The notes under the pieces were generated by a model that did not search any database, was not told the DNA's origin, and saw only the letters and a program-made list of their open reading frames with translations. From assembly GCA_021234155.1 (NCBI GenBank), contig JAJEKV010000037.1:1980171-2044170 (forward strand): a stretch of 64,000 nucleotides of DNA, in the 5' to 3' direction. The position numbers were made by a program, and so were the translations under genes. Shown piece after piece: positions 1-10,533 of this stretch (its first letter is position 1; each line of letters starts with the position of its first letter). The DNA comes from Isoetes taiwanensis (Eukaryota; Streptophyta; Lycopodiopsida; Isoetales; Isoetaceae).

Positions 1-3000
1 ATGTATGATGAGTTGGTATAGGCCTAGTAATGCCAAAATAAATGTGCACTTGGTCGGGGGTTCAAACCCGGTCAGTGTATGTTTATATTTGGGAGTTGGT
101 TACTGGGGTTATACGGCCATGATCCCCGACGTGGTAGAACTTGTGTCTATACGTGTCCTCCACTTTGTCTGCCATAAGGCAGGGGATAAGCTCCACAATA
201 ATTGTGTGAGTATGCACCAAGAAAAATTGGCTTCCATGTACACCGGGCTGGTATAATCGGGTTGTTGACTTAAAATTTCCCTAACTTCCCCGAGGTGGGA
301 TTCTATCCCCGCCTACAAAGTGTGCATGTATGGCTAAAGTTTTGCCCAACGGATGTGTGGTGAGTTGGTATAGGCCTAGTAATGCCAAAATAAATGTGCA
401 CTTGGTCGGGGTTCAAACCCTAACGATTGTATGTTTATATTTGGGAGTTGGTTACTTGGGGTTATACTGGCCATGATCCCCCGCGGGTAGAACTTGTGTC
501 TATCGTGTCCTCCACTTTGTCTCCCATAAGGCGCAGGGATAAGCTCCACAACAATAATTGTGTGAGTATGCACCAGTAAAAATTGGCTTCCTGTACACTG
601 GGCTGGTATACTGGTTGTTGGCTAAAAATTTCCTGACTTCCTGAGGTGGGATTCTATCCTGCCTACAAAGTGTGCATGTATGGCTAAAATTTTGCCCAAC
701 GGATGTGTGGTGAGTTGGTATAGGTCTAGTAATGCCAAAATAAATGTGCACTTGGTGGGGGTTCAAACCCGCAAACCCGGCGGGTAGAACTTGTGTCTAT
801 GTTATATTTGGGAGTTGATAAGCTCTTTGGGAGTAGAACTTGTGTCTATATAATCGTGTCCTCCACTTTGTGGGATTCTATCCCGCCTAAAAGTGCATGT
901 ATGGATAAAGTTTTGCCCAATAATTGTGGTGAGTTGGTATATGCACCACTAAAATTGGCTTCCCCGCCATGTACACTTATATTTGGGAGTTGGTTACCGG
1001 GGTTGTTGGCTAAAAATTTCCTCCACTTTGTCTTCTGCCAGGTGGGATTCTATCACCAAAGAAAATTGGCTTCCAAAGTCACCGGGTCAAAGTGTTGGCT
1101 AAAAATTTCCCCGACTTCTGAGGTGGGATTCTATCCTGCCTACAAAGTGTGCATGTATGGCTAAAGTTTTTCCCAACGGATGTGTGGTGAGTTGGTATAG
1201 GCCTAGTAATGCCAAAATAAATGTGCACTTTGTCGGGGGTTCAAACCCGGCCAATGTATGTTTATATTTGGGAGTTGGTTACTGGGGTTATACGGCCATG
1301 ATCCCCGACGTGGTAGAACTTGTGTCTATACGTGTCCTCCACTTTGTCTGCCATAAGGCAGCAAGATAAGCTCCACAAATGCACCAGTATAAATTGGCTT
1401 CCATGTACACTGGACTGGTATACTGGTTGTTGGCTAAAAATTTCCTGACTTCCTGAGGTGGGATTCTATCCTGCCTACAAAGTGTGCATGTATGGCTAAA
1501 GTTTTGCCCAACGGATGTGTGGTGAGTTGGTATAGGCCTAGTAATGCCAAAATAAATATGCACTTGGTCGGGGTTCAAACCCGCGCCAATTGTATGTTTA
1601 TATTTGGGAGTTGGTTACTGGGGTTATACGGCCATGATCCCCGACGTGGTAGAACTTGTGTCTATACGTTTGTCTGCCATAAGGCAGCAGGATAAGCTCC
1701 ACAATAATTGTGTGAGTATGCACCAGTAAAAATTGGCTTCCATGTACACTGGGCTGGTATACTGGTTGTTGGCTACCTGAGGTGGGATTCTATCCTGCCT
1801 ACAAAGTATGCATGTATGGCTAAAGTTTTGCCCAATGGATGTGTGAAGAGTTGGTATAGGTCTAGTAATGCCAAAATAAATGTGCACTTGGTCGGGGGTT
1901 CAAACCCGGTCAGTGTATGTTTATATTTGGGAGTTGGTTACTGGGGTTATACGGCCATGATCCTCGACGTGGTAGAACTTGTGTCTATACGTGTCCTCCA
2001 CTTTGTCTGCCATAAGGCAGCAGGATAAGCTCCACAATAATTATGTGAGTATGCACCAGTAAAAATTGGCTTCCATGTACACTGGGCTGGTATACTGGTT
2101 GTTGACTTAAAATTTCCTGACTTCCTGAGGTGGGATTCTATCCTGCCTACAAAGTGTGCATGTATGGCTAAAGTTTTGCCCAACGGATGTGTGGTGAGTT
2201 GGTATAGGCCTAGTAATGCCAAAATAAATGTGCACTTGGTCGGGGTTCAAACCCGCCGTATGTTTATATTTGGGAGTTGGTTATTGGGGTTATCACGGCC
2301 ATGATCCCCGGCGTGGTAGAACTTGTGTCTATATCGTGTCCTCCACTTTGTCCCGCCATAAGGCAGCAGGATAAGCTCCACAATAATTGTGTGAGTATGC
2401 ACCAGTAAAAATTGGCTTCCATGTACACTGGGCTGGTATACTGGTTGTTGGCTAAAACTTTCCTGACTTCCTGAGGTGGGATTCTATCCTGCCTACAAAG
2501 TGTGCATGTATGGCTAAAGTTTTGCCCAACGGATGTGTGGTGAGTTGGTATAGGCCTAGTAATGCCAAAATAAATGTGCGCTTGGTCGGGGGTTCAAACC
2601 CGGCCAGTGTATGTTTATATTTGGGAGTTGTTTACTGGGGTTATACGGCCATGATCCCCGACGTGGTAGAACTTGTGTCTATACGTGTCCTCCACTTTGT
2701 CTGCCATAAGGCAGTAGGATAAGCTCCACAATAATTGTGTGAGTATGCACCCGGTAAAATTGGCTTCCATGTACACCGGGCGGGTATCTGGTTGTTGGCT
2801 AAAAATTTCCCGACTTCCTGAGGTGGGATTCTATCCTGCCTACAAAGTGTACATGTATGGCTAAAGTTTTGCCCAACGGATGTGTGGTGAGTTGGTATAG
2901 GCCTAGTAATGCCAAAATAAATGTGCGCTTGGTCGGGGGTTCAAACCCGGCCAGTGTATGTTTTATATTTGGGAGTTGTTCTTGAGGTTATCGGCCATGA

Positions 3001-3110
3001 TCCCCCCGCGTGGTAGAACTTGTGTCTATCGTGTCCTCCACTTTATCTCGCCATAAAAGCAAAAGATGGGATAAGCTCCACAAGCTCCACAATAATTGTG
3101 TGAGTATGCT
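1..3110 (+). repeat. Tandem array, ~345-bp unit with tRNA-like pol III boxes
   Basis: About nine head-to-tail copies of one unit. The landmark GTTCAAACCC recurs near 61, 412, 772, 1231, 1576, 1898, 2246, 2597 and 2939, giving a period of roughly 325-360 bp with one irregular copy around 780-1150. Each unit has TTGGTATAGGCCTAGT, which resembles a pol III A box, followed about 45 nt later by GGTTCAAACCC, a good match to the B-box consensus GGTTCRANYCC, lying in a potential T-arm hairpin. This looks like a tandemly amplified tRNA-derived SINE or a satellite that arose from one. Open frames in the array are accidental and repeat with the unit. The last copy decays near 3,060-3,110. Homogeneity is high except for the scrambled fourth copy. 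Confidence 0.85.
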
Positions 3111-3362
3111 TGATAAGAAATGTGTCTATACCATCCTAGTATTACTTTATTTAAGGTCCATACTAGTGACCCTCGTCCATTAGTTTCTTTGTTCTTTGTG
3201 ATGTACAAGCTTTCTTGTGTAAGTCTCGCTTAAGGTTTTCACTAGCAGGAACTTTGAATTCAAACATGGAATCATGTGGCTTTGCTACATCATCATCTGA
3301 GAGATCAACATGAGGTGTTTCTTCGTCTGACATGGCAGGAATGGACGGTTGACTAGTAGACG
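3111..3362. other. Intergenic, no feature seen
   Basis: Sequence between the tandem array and the broken proline-rich ORF. I see no coding signal or clear repeat boundary here. Confidence 0.5.
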
Positions 3363-4042
3363 CTATGAGGTTGGGTTGTGGGGAGGTCTTGGATGGAACT
3401 GGTTTGCCTTTCTCTTGGAAAATGCAGTCGAGGTTGGTGACGTAGCTCCTGAAGTGTCATAAAACACAGGAGTTGCATGGCGCTGACTGCTCCCACTAAG
3501 AGTAATATCAGGTAGCGAGATGGATGGTGATGGAGTGATTTGCGACCGGGGAGGCTGTCTATGCTGGACTAGGGGAGACGGACTAAAGCGAACTAGAGGA
3601 AGGAGTTTGAGCTCGTCTTCGGGTGGTGGAGTGAACTGAATGGGTGGAGGAAAGTTGTGCTTTTCTGTGGGTTGTGTTGGAGTAAAATGCATTGGTGGGG
3701 AAAACAACGTTTAGAAGCAGGAGGTGGTGGAGTAAACTGCACTAATGGTGGAAGCCGATGTGTACAATAGAGAGGGCTGGGTCTTTGAATGTCAGAGTCA
3801 GAAGTATCCTAGCTAGCATTAGCTTCTGAAATATTCATAATAGGATTAGTTTCCATTGGTATTGGGCAGGGTGTGAAAAGCATGGGAGGAGGGAGCCTGC
3901 GAGCAGGATGGGGTGGCTCGACCATTGAGCAAGTAGACTCAGACGATAAAAAATTTATATCATGCGATATAAATTTATACGAAACAGAAGCACAACTGGT
4001 GATGGACCTGTACAAAATTATACAGAGATGGTATAAATTCAT
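3363..4042 (-). pseudogene. Broken proline-rich ORF with FTPPP-type repeats
   Basis: The minus strand reads from about 4042 to 3363 as a low-complexity Pro/Ser/Thr-rich protein with repeated short motifs such as PPPMLFTP, LVQFTPPP, MHFTPTQP, IQFTPPP and LVRFSPSP. The frame is interrupted by a TAG stop near 3810 and by a frameshift near 3710, after which the FTPPP pattern resumes, so the pieces belong together. I do not recognise a family. The upstream part also reads through one copy of the GTATAAATTTATAC palindrome (residues YKFI). It is divergent to the ParB-like ORF starting at about 4.4 kb and may have been part of the same mobile unit; that is inference from position only. Confidence 0.55.
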
Positions 4043-4465
4043 ATGAGGTTCAGATTACCGTATACAGATCGCTATGGATAAATCCTATACGAAAGTGCAC
4101 ATAGCAGGAGTATTTAAGGGCGGCCAGGTCGCGTCCATTTCCTGTATACACTGTTTGGATTCGAAGGCGCTCGCAATCCGCCTTATATACTCGCCCCTAT
4201 TTGCTCCTCCGAACAGCTATAAGCAAGTCTATACGGACATGGTCACGTAACATGGACTCTTTTAGTTCTGCATTTTTTCTTTCAATCTATTTACTGTGCT
4301 TCTGTTGTCAGTCTATTCGTATGGTTTAGTATCGATGCTTCTCTCCCTTGATATAAATTTAAGCAAAGGAGGTGGTCTCTCGGTATAAATTTATATTGCG
4401 AGAGTTCTGCCTCGGTATAAATTTATACCGAAAGAAGTACAAGGGTGGGATAAATTTATCCCGGG
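3950..4465. repeat. Dispersed palindromes, TATAAATTTATA family (first cluster)
   Basis: Copies of a short perfect palindrome occur near 3968-3982, 4382-4396 and 4413-4430, the last an 18-bp perfect palindrome. A variant at 4447-4462 reads GGGATAAATTTATCCC: both arms differ from GGTATAAATTTATACC at matching positions, so symmetry is kept. A half copy lies near 4350. The copies at 4382-4462 lie inside the open frame at the head of the ParB-like ORF and encode residues such as RYKF, GINLY and GGINL. Confidence 0.85.
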
Positions 4466-5655
4466 AAGAGGAGGAAAAGGAGGAAGAGATGGTAATGAAA
4501 GGAAAGGGCAAGAGGAAAGCTCTGGTTTTGAAAACACAGGTCACAAAGAAATCCAGAACCACAAAGGCCTTGACAATCGAGGAGTCGGCAGAAGCACTGC
4601 AAAAGGCTTCTGGGGCTGATATTGTTTTGAAACCCTTAGATAGATCAAGTGCTATCCTAAAAAGGGTTAATGAGACGAGGCTGTTGAAGCAAACAATATC
4701 ATTGACACTGAGCACGATCAAGAGGCCACCAAAAAATGAGGATGGGCTCAGAGTGCTTCAGGTGAGGAAGTTGTACGCGGCACATGTGGCTATCTTGAAG
4801 CAGAGAATGCGAAGAAATCCACATGCACATGTGTCGCCACTTGTTTTTTTTTTGAAGAACGATAAACTTTATTGAAACTCCAAGCCAAAAGCAAAATACA
4901 AATGCAGAGGCGGGAATAAAGTCTCAGAGGATAATCATGATCCACTGAGTAGAACCACTAGCCTATGCATAAGACAACATACTCAAATAGGACTCAAATA
5001 TCAACTGTCGCTTGGCAGGAGCAAGCGAAGAACAATGGTATGCCTTAGCGATTCTAGCTTGTGCGTCCTGGAGGACAACTACAGGAGGAATATCCAAACC
5101 CTGAAAGATACACAGTCTTCTGCGCTTCCAGATGGACCACACCAACCATCCTGATGCTAAATGAAATGCTTGGCTCCACAACTTATTCCAAGTAGATAGA
5201 ACGCAGATCTAGGAGCTCAGGCACTATAGGAAGGCTGACTTCGAGGACTACACTTACTATGTGCTTGGAGGCACACACAGTTATAAGGCGAGGACAGAGC
5301 GTGGAAGAGCGTGGAAGCCCACATATACGTGGGGTTGACAGATGAGGAGGCTAAAGTCATTGCCGTGAGCCACAACCTCGACAATGACTTCAGGTTGACG
5401 ATGAGCCTTATAGATAAGATCCGCTTCATGCACAGAGAGTATGTCGAATTCAAACAAATGCATGGAGAGGATTTCAAGAAGCAGAAGAACAAGCTCCAAG
5501 AACTTCAGGAAGTCTGTGTGACTGAATGTTGCTTGAGCTACGATTCTGATAGGAAACCCCACATGGCAGTAAAGCAGTATGACAACCACTTTCAACTTGC
5601 TTTCAGAGATGGCCAAGTAAGAACAATTCTAGTCTTTAGTCTCCTTTCAATTTAA
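4372..5655 (+). pseudogene. ParB/sulfiredoxin-fold-like protein, broken
   Basis: Two coding blocks on the plus strand look like one protein split by an insertion. Block 1 (open from 4372, first ATG at 4491, to about 4843) is Lys/Glu-rich then reads into LKQRMRRNPHAHVSPLV. Block 2 begins about 5214 (DFEDYTYYVLGGTHSYKA), shifts frame near 5290, and continues to a stop at 5655 through HIYVGLTDEEAKVIAVSHN. The order G-x-H...A, then LTDEEA..A..HN, is the pattern of ParB/Srx-like domains, in which a GxxR-type phosphate loop precedes a helix. In bacteria such proteins bind parS DNA or hydrolyse nucleotides; the eukaryotic members are mostly uncharacterised and element-associated. The frame change, LINE insertion and missing start mark it as non-functional. 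Family assignment is from motif memory and is moderate. Confidence 0.5.
4843..5213 (-). mobile_element. 5'-truncated LINE fragment inserted in the ParB-like ORF
   Basis: A run of T at 4844-4855 (a poly(A) tail read on the minus strand) opens a segment whose minus strand encodes ASGWLVWSIWKRRRLCIFQG followed by an Ala/Arg-rich helix. This resembles the C-terminal WxxWKxRN..F region that follows the reverse transcriptase in plant LINEs. The segment interrupts the ParB-like reading at HVSPLV and that reading resumes downstream of 5213. I could not identify a clean target-site duplication. Truncation at the 5' end is usual for LINE copies. Confidence 0.6.
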
Positions 5656-5699
5656 GTTTGTTTTCAAGTCATCTAGAATGTGTAGATCAGATGGAAACC

Positions 5700-6320
5700 A
5701 ACGTGCCTCTGGTATAAATTCATACGGCGGCCACTGCTGTTTGAGCTCGTACCCTGGCGGGTTGGTATAAATTTATACCGTGGCATGGACTGGTATAAAT
5801 TTATACTGCGGCCTGGAACAGTATAAATTTATACAAGTCCAGGCCATGGTATAAATTTATATCGCTCCATGCCATGGTATAAATTTATACCTCGGCCTTC
5901 AACGATATAAATTTATACCATTCCAGGCTGCGGTATAAATTTATATCACTCCATGCCATGGTATAAATTTATACCTCGGCCTTCAACGGTATAAATTTAT
6001 ATTGTTGCATGATCCTGTATAAATTTATACCGCGGCCTGGAATGGTATAAATTTATACCGTGGCTTGGACTGTTCCAATAAGATTAGAATCAGATCGTTC
6101 CAATTTATACCGTGGCCTGGAACGTTATAAATTTATACCGTGGCCTGTTCCAATAAGATTAGAATCAGAAGCAGGTGTCTTTGGATTTGTGGCCTCTCAA
6201 GAAACAGATCCAAAGGGAGACGAGAGTCCTATGGACTGGGAAGAACCACTTCCTCTCGTATAAATTTATACAGATATGTTTCAATTTTAAAATGTCAGTA
6301 TATATTTATACGAGTATCGC
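5700..6320. repeat. Dense palindrome array, GTATAAATTTATAC family
   Basis: About 15 copies of the 14-16 bp palindrome lie between 5764 and 6139 at roughly 28-bp spacing (near 5764, 5792, 5821, 5848, 5876, 5904, 5932, 5960, 5988, 6017, 6044 and 6124), with further copies at 5710 (degenerate), 6258 and 6299. Spacers of 10-14 bp are themselves related and alternate in orientation, for example TGGCATGGAC against its complement in GTCCAGGCCAT and CTCCATGCCAT. The array can fold at several scales. No DR-spacer regularity of a CRISPR kind and no cas genes are present. Confidence 0.92.
6060..6263 (+). other. Short acidic open frame after the palindrome array
   Basis: An open frame ending at 6263 carries two copies of IRLES followed by SQETDPKGDESPMDWEEPLP. 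The acidic tail has coding-like composition and could be the C-terminal end of the ParB-like ORF upstream, but the frame is not continuous with it and palindromes run through both ends. Weak evidence; I list it because the composition differs from the flanking AT-rich DNA. Confidence 0.2.
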
Positions 6321-6329
6321 TCTACATTT

Positions 6330-7140
6330 TTTATAAACTATGTACAAAAGGAATGTAATACATTCATGTAAGATTTTTGCAAATGGAAGCTTGCAACAGT
6401 GTCTTTGACAATGTTTACTTAGAACTTTTTTTGCTACATAAGTTCTTCTTCTGTTGTAAGTTCCACTTTAATAGCATCTGCATTAACTATGCAAAAATGC
6501 ACACTGTATTTGCCTGTATTTTCATCAAGAAAAATTTACTGGATCTTCAAAATTAGAGTTCTCCATCTCAAAATTATCATTTTTTTTCTTGCCTTCTTTT
6601 TAAAATCAAATAGCTATAAAAATGTTACCTTTTATGGGTTATTTTGAACACTATGTGCTCAACAATCTATCTTCCTCCCTATTTTGTCTCTTTTTTCAAA
6701 TTTTCAGAATTTACAGAGAAATCTTTCAAACGCACTTCTTAAATAAGTGTGTTTCATTTTAAACCTTGTTAAGCATTGTATGGGACAACCATACTGTCGT
6801 CTGTCGTCCTGTTCCCTTGTTCATATTGGACACCGGCACGTATATTCGGGGTACCCGTTCTCTTTGATTGTAGTGCTTTCAGTAAATGCTTTTGGAAAAC
6901 CTTTGGAACATTCTATTCTTCTAGTCCTTTCATTTAGTTTCATGCACCTCGAGTTACATGGTCCATGCACCATGTATCTTTTCACAATTTCATGCAATTT
7001 AGAGTCCTCCAGTGGGTTTGCAATAGAGGGTTTACCTAAATGACGACATCAGAACTCAAATAACAACGTGACGTACATACTTGGTATCTATGCGCTCGTG
7101 ATGTTATCGATGTCATCGCTATCGTGTATTTTATCTTGTT
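6330..7140. other. AT-rich intergenic DNA
   Basis: Mostly T-rich sequence with no coding frame I would defend. The open frame 6747-7043 has no recognisable motif. The decayed Helitron Rep region begins at its right edge. Confidence 0.5.
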
Positions 7141-7141
7141 G

Positions 7142-8787
7142 TTATAGTATCAGTAGCATATGACAGTGTGGCAAACCTCGCTTTTGGTACTCAATTGTAT
7201 ATGTATATGCTTTAACTTTTCCAAAAATATCTCTTTCTAAAATGTTATGGAAAATTGCCATTAATTTCGTGTGGTACACACAGGCGACCACGTCTGGTCT
7301 ATCCTCTGGTGACTGGCATGCCTCTAAGTTGTTTGTGATCTTTGACCAATTTGTGTTGCATGTGCATGTAACAAATAGGTCAGAATTTCCAAATCTCCTT
7401 ATCAAACGTTATGGAATCTTGACATTTTTGTTCCATGGCACGTGAACTGCCAATAAATGACGACGGTAAGATGACCAATCTTTTAGCACTCAACCCTTGT
7501 GCCTCTCCTTCATGCTTCACGTAGTCGATCAAGCCTTCGTACATTTCAGCTTGCAATTTCTTCTAATTGAGGCGATAGAAGTTCAAAGTGTTGGCCTGTA
7601 TCCTTGTGTAGGCATCAACTATGAATTGTTTTATCAATCTTCTCTCACTCAACAGAGGGTTGAAAGCAAACTTAATGCCGTCATTGCCTTTTGTATTGCT
7701 TCGTGTGCTTAGTCTATATAAATAGTATTGTAGCATAGACACATTTTGTCTCGAACGGCTCGATGAAACCCCTACTTGATTTCTCATGTTCATTTGCCAC
7801 CCCTTGTCGCCAGAGGGTATTAACAACGGGTAGGTAAGAGCATCAACGTATGGGTCGGTAATGGCAATATTACTTAGGCCACCGGATTTTTGATGGATGC
7901 ATATGTCTCTATTAAAAGGTGGTTCCCCATCCAGATTTACAAATATTACAGCGACCTCATTAACAAATGCGGGGTTGTATCTTCCCAAGTCCAGCCCTGT
8001 CCTGTCATCGTTGAAATACATCTTTATTGCGTGCTCATTTAATCGACGTGCACTTTCCTCTACCTCGTACATCATGTGTAGAGCATGTGCAAATGGGTTT
8101 ATATTCCTTATTTCTAAGTCAAGATGCTTCATAAGGTCCATATTGCACTCTGCATTGTGCACATTTTGCGTGCGCTCATCGTTTGTATAATTCATGTCCA
8201 GAATGTATAACTGGACATATCTCGGTGACACACTATCATCGAAATGAGCAGGCCCAGATCTATGGTATATTTGAATCTTGAAGCACTATGGCCCTTGTGT
8301 GTTGAATTCCTGTATGCCTGCTCCAAACGACACAAATGCCAATGCATTATTGTAAATCCTGATGTGAGACTTGAACTCTTTGCTCTTTGGGTGATCTTCA
8401 TTGAATAAGTGGTATAGCAATGGGGGCATTGCTGTCAATAGAGGGATGCTAATTTTGCCGCCATGGCAACACCTTATATCATCGTGTTTAAATGTTAGTG
8501 CATGGCAATACTTGCACTCCTGGTTCAATTCTCCACAGTGATGAGGTTCGAGGTGCATTGAATAACGAGTTCGAGCTATTCTGTAACTCGACGGATTATT
8601 TTGGTATGCACATCTTTGTTGAGTCTCTATATTGTTCATCGGCCACTTCCTCTGTATTGTGCGTCAACGTCGCAACATGCTCCTGCTCCGTCTCTCTACT
8701 TTTTATGTGTGCTCTTTTGTTCCTTCGTGCTTCACCAACTCTATCGAGTCTTGCTTGTTGCTCCTCCGATGTCTTTGTTGCGAGCAT
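7142..8787 (-). pseudogene. Helitron Rep (Helitron_like_N) remnant
   Basis: Read on the minus strand from about 8640 to 7142 this is the N-terminal half of a Helitron replication protein. It starts with a Cys/His-rich segment (CKYCHALTFKHDD...CCHGGK), continues through IRIYNNALAF and the block ending FYRLN, then LPSSFIGSSRAM and DLFVTCTCNTNW, and reaches GLPHCHMLLIL, which contains the HxH metal-binding motif of the HUH nuclease. At least three frame breaks occur (near 8287, 7560 and 7400). Sequence left of 7142 shows neither the Tyr-containing Rep motif 3 nor the helicase domain, so the element is truncated. A Glu/Arg-rich frame at 8596-8787 just upstream may be the original N-terminal extension. 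Rolling-circle transposase function is lost. Confidence 0.85.
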
Positions 8788-8905
8788 GTGTTGCCTTCTA
8801 TTTTGCGATCTTTCCCTGTCGCATGTGCGTCTCCTCTCTCCGCCTATGTGGCATCATTCTATTTTGTTATTTTGCAATGAAGTTCTGCGCAAACAATACG
8901 CATAA

Positions 8906-9264
8906 GCAGGGTTAAAATAGTCTCGATGGGATCTAGGGTGCCTAACAATCATATTGGTATATAGAAACACCGTCACAACAGTTCCTCCAGAACATCACGC
9001 CCAACCCCGCATTATCGTGTGCTTGCTGGGCCGTGAGCTCTATAAGGGACCTATGAGAACGAAAAGATGCAAGAGCATCAAGCACTCAATCTGACTAAAC
9101 TACTCGCGCCTAGTTAGAGTGCCCAATGCTCCTGGATATACTTTGGGAAGCTTTCAATGTGGGAAACTTGTAAATCATATGCCACATTGTCTTTTTCCAT
9201 CCTTCCCATATGTTACATTTTATTTACAACAATCTTAACATACATAAGGCCGATGGTTTTTTCT
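8906..9264. other. No gene seen
   Basis: Unique-looking sequence between the Helitron remnant and the first GGAAACC element; no coding signal. Confidence 0.45.
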
Positions 9265-9823
9265 ACGCCCGATTTGGGTTGGACTTCAATGGAAACCTCC
9301 CCAATTTTCCGTGGAAACCTCCCCCACTTTCAATGGAAACCTCCCCAATTTTCCCTGGAAACCTCCCCAATCTTCCCGGAAACCTCCCCACCTTTCCCTG
9401 GAAACTCCCCAACTTTCTAGGTAGACCTGGGGAGGTTTCCATTTTGGAAAATAGGGGAGGTTTCCATGGAAACCTCCCCACCTTTCCCTGGAAACCTCCC
9501 CAACTTTCCTGGTAGACATGGGGAGGTTTCCATATAAGAAAACATGGGAGGTTTCCATATAAGGAAACAGGGGAGGTTTCCATATAAGAAAACAGGGGAG
9601 GTTTCCATGGAAAATTGGGGAGGTTTCCCCTAAAAATTAGAAAAAAAACTCCCTCCATGATACACCTCGATCCACGTGCCTTTTTTAATATCCACCTCGG
9701 TGGTTGCGTAAACATGCCTTTATTAATTACGGCTCCCTTTATTAATTACGACCTTTCCTTTTTTTTTTAAATATTTTAATGGAAACCTCCGCAATTTTCC
9801 AAGGAAACTAGGGGAGGTTTCCA
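9265..9823 (+). mobile_element. Inverted-motif element R1 (GGAAACCTCCCC type)
   Basis: Begins with ACGCCCGATTTGGGTTGG at 9265 and then consists of about six GGAAACCTCCCC units at ~22-bp spacing (9290-9415), followed by units in the opposite orientation, GGGGAGGTTTCC (9430-9465 and 9520-9625), with two direct units between (9470-9500). One more inverted pair lies at 9780-9823. The whole can fold into long hairpins. The same terminal sequence opens or closes three other copies in this window, so this is a dispersed non-autonomous element, not a local satellite. Open frames across it (METSP-type repeats) are by-products of the repeat. Confidence 0.8.
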
Positions 9824-9881
9824 TTGAATGTTTATAGTCCATCTTGATTTTCCTATGGTTGAATGAAGCGCCATAGGTTCA

Positions 9882-9942
9882 ACAAGGTCCCTCTCATTTT
9901 CTTATGGTCGAACAAGGTCCCTCTCATTTTCTTATAGTCGAA
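9882..9942. repeat. 31-bp tandem duplication
   Basis: Two near-identical copies of a ~31-bp unit containing AAGGTCCCTCTCATTTTC. Local duplication without coding content. Confidence 0.7.
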
Positions 9943-9959
9943 ACCCAGTAGGTTCAAAA

Positions 9960-10533
9960 AGGACGCTTCGTGACAGGGTGGGTCTAGTGGATGTTAAAAA
10001 AAACAAAGGAAATGAAAAAACGTGGGCCAACGAGAACTGCAGCGTCCGATGACCCTGTTTTCTTCCCTGCTGCTGATCTCACTTTTCAATTTGGTGATTC
10101 CATGACAAATCTCTCTAATACACATATGCATTTTCCAATTTGGTGATTACACAACAAATCTCTATAATACTCGCAAGGGTGCTTGAAAAATAATTTTTTT
10201 ATAACACAATAATACATTCTCATGAGTATATTACCCCTTAGGATATCCTAGTTGTCCATTATCTACAAAAACCACAAAGACTTAGTTTCCATGCTATACA
10301 AAAAGTTTGAATACTACTCTTGTTATGATCATTGGTATGTGAAACTATATTACTTTCTATTGCTCACTAGAACGACTGCTTCTAAATTGAAGCACCACAC
10401 CTAGTATGATATTGTTGTTTGATCATGCAATTGTCATACATTTTTGCAATACCAAGGTCACATGGATTGAGTCTGCATTACACCTCTGATAATGTTCATT
10501 CTTGAAAATAGAAGATTTAAGATGGATGGGTTA
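9960..10533. other. AT-rich intergenic DNA
   Basis: No coding frame or boundary signal found. A short phrase, TTGGTGATT...CAAATCTCT, is repeated at about 10,091 and 10,138. Confidence 0.45.

Noticed and set aside
1-2722. Open frames of 60-120 codons across the first array
   Set aside because: The same peptides recur with the ~345-bp period and are broken by single-base differences between units.
5764-6139. Could be a CRISPR array
   Set aside because: The repeated word is a palindrome with related, strand-alternating spacers, the context is eukaryotic and there are no cas genes.
9210-9715. METSP/GNLP-rich open frames on both strands
   Set aside because: By-products of the 22-bp GGAAACCTCCCC repeat; every frame translates the same repeat and no conserved protein pattern exists.
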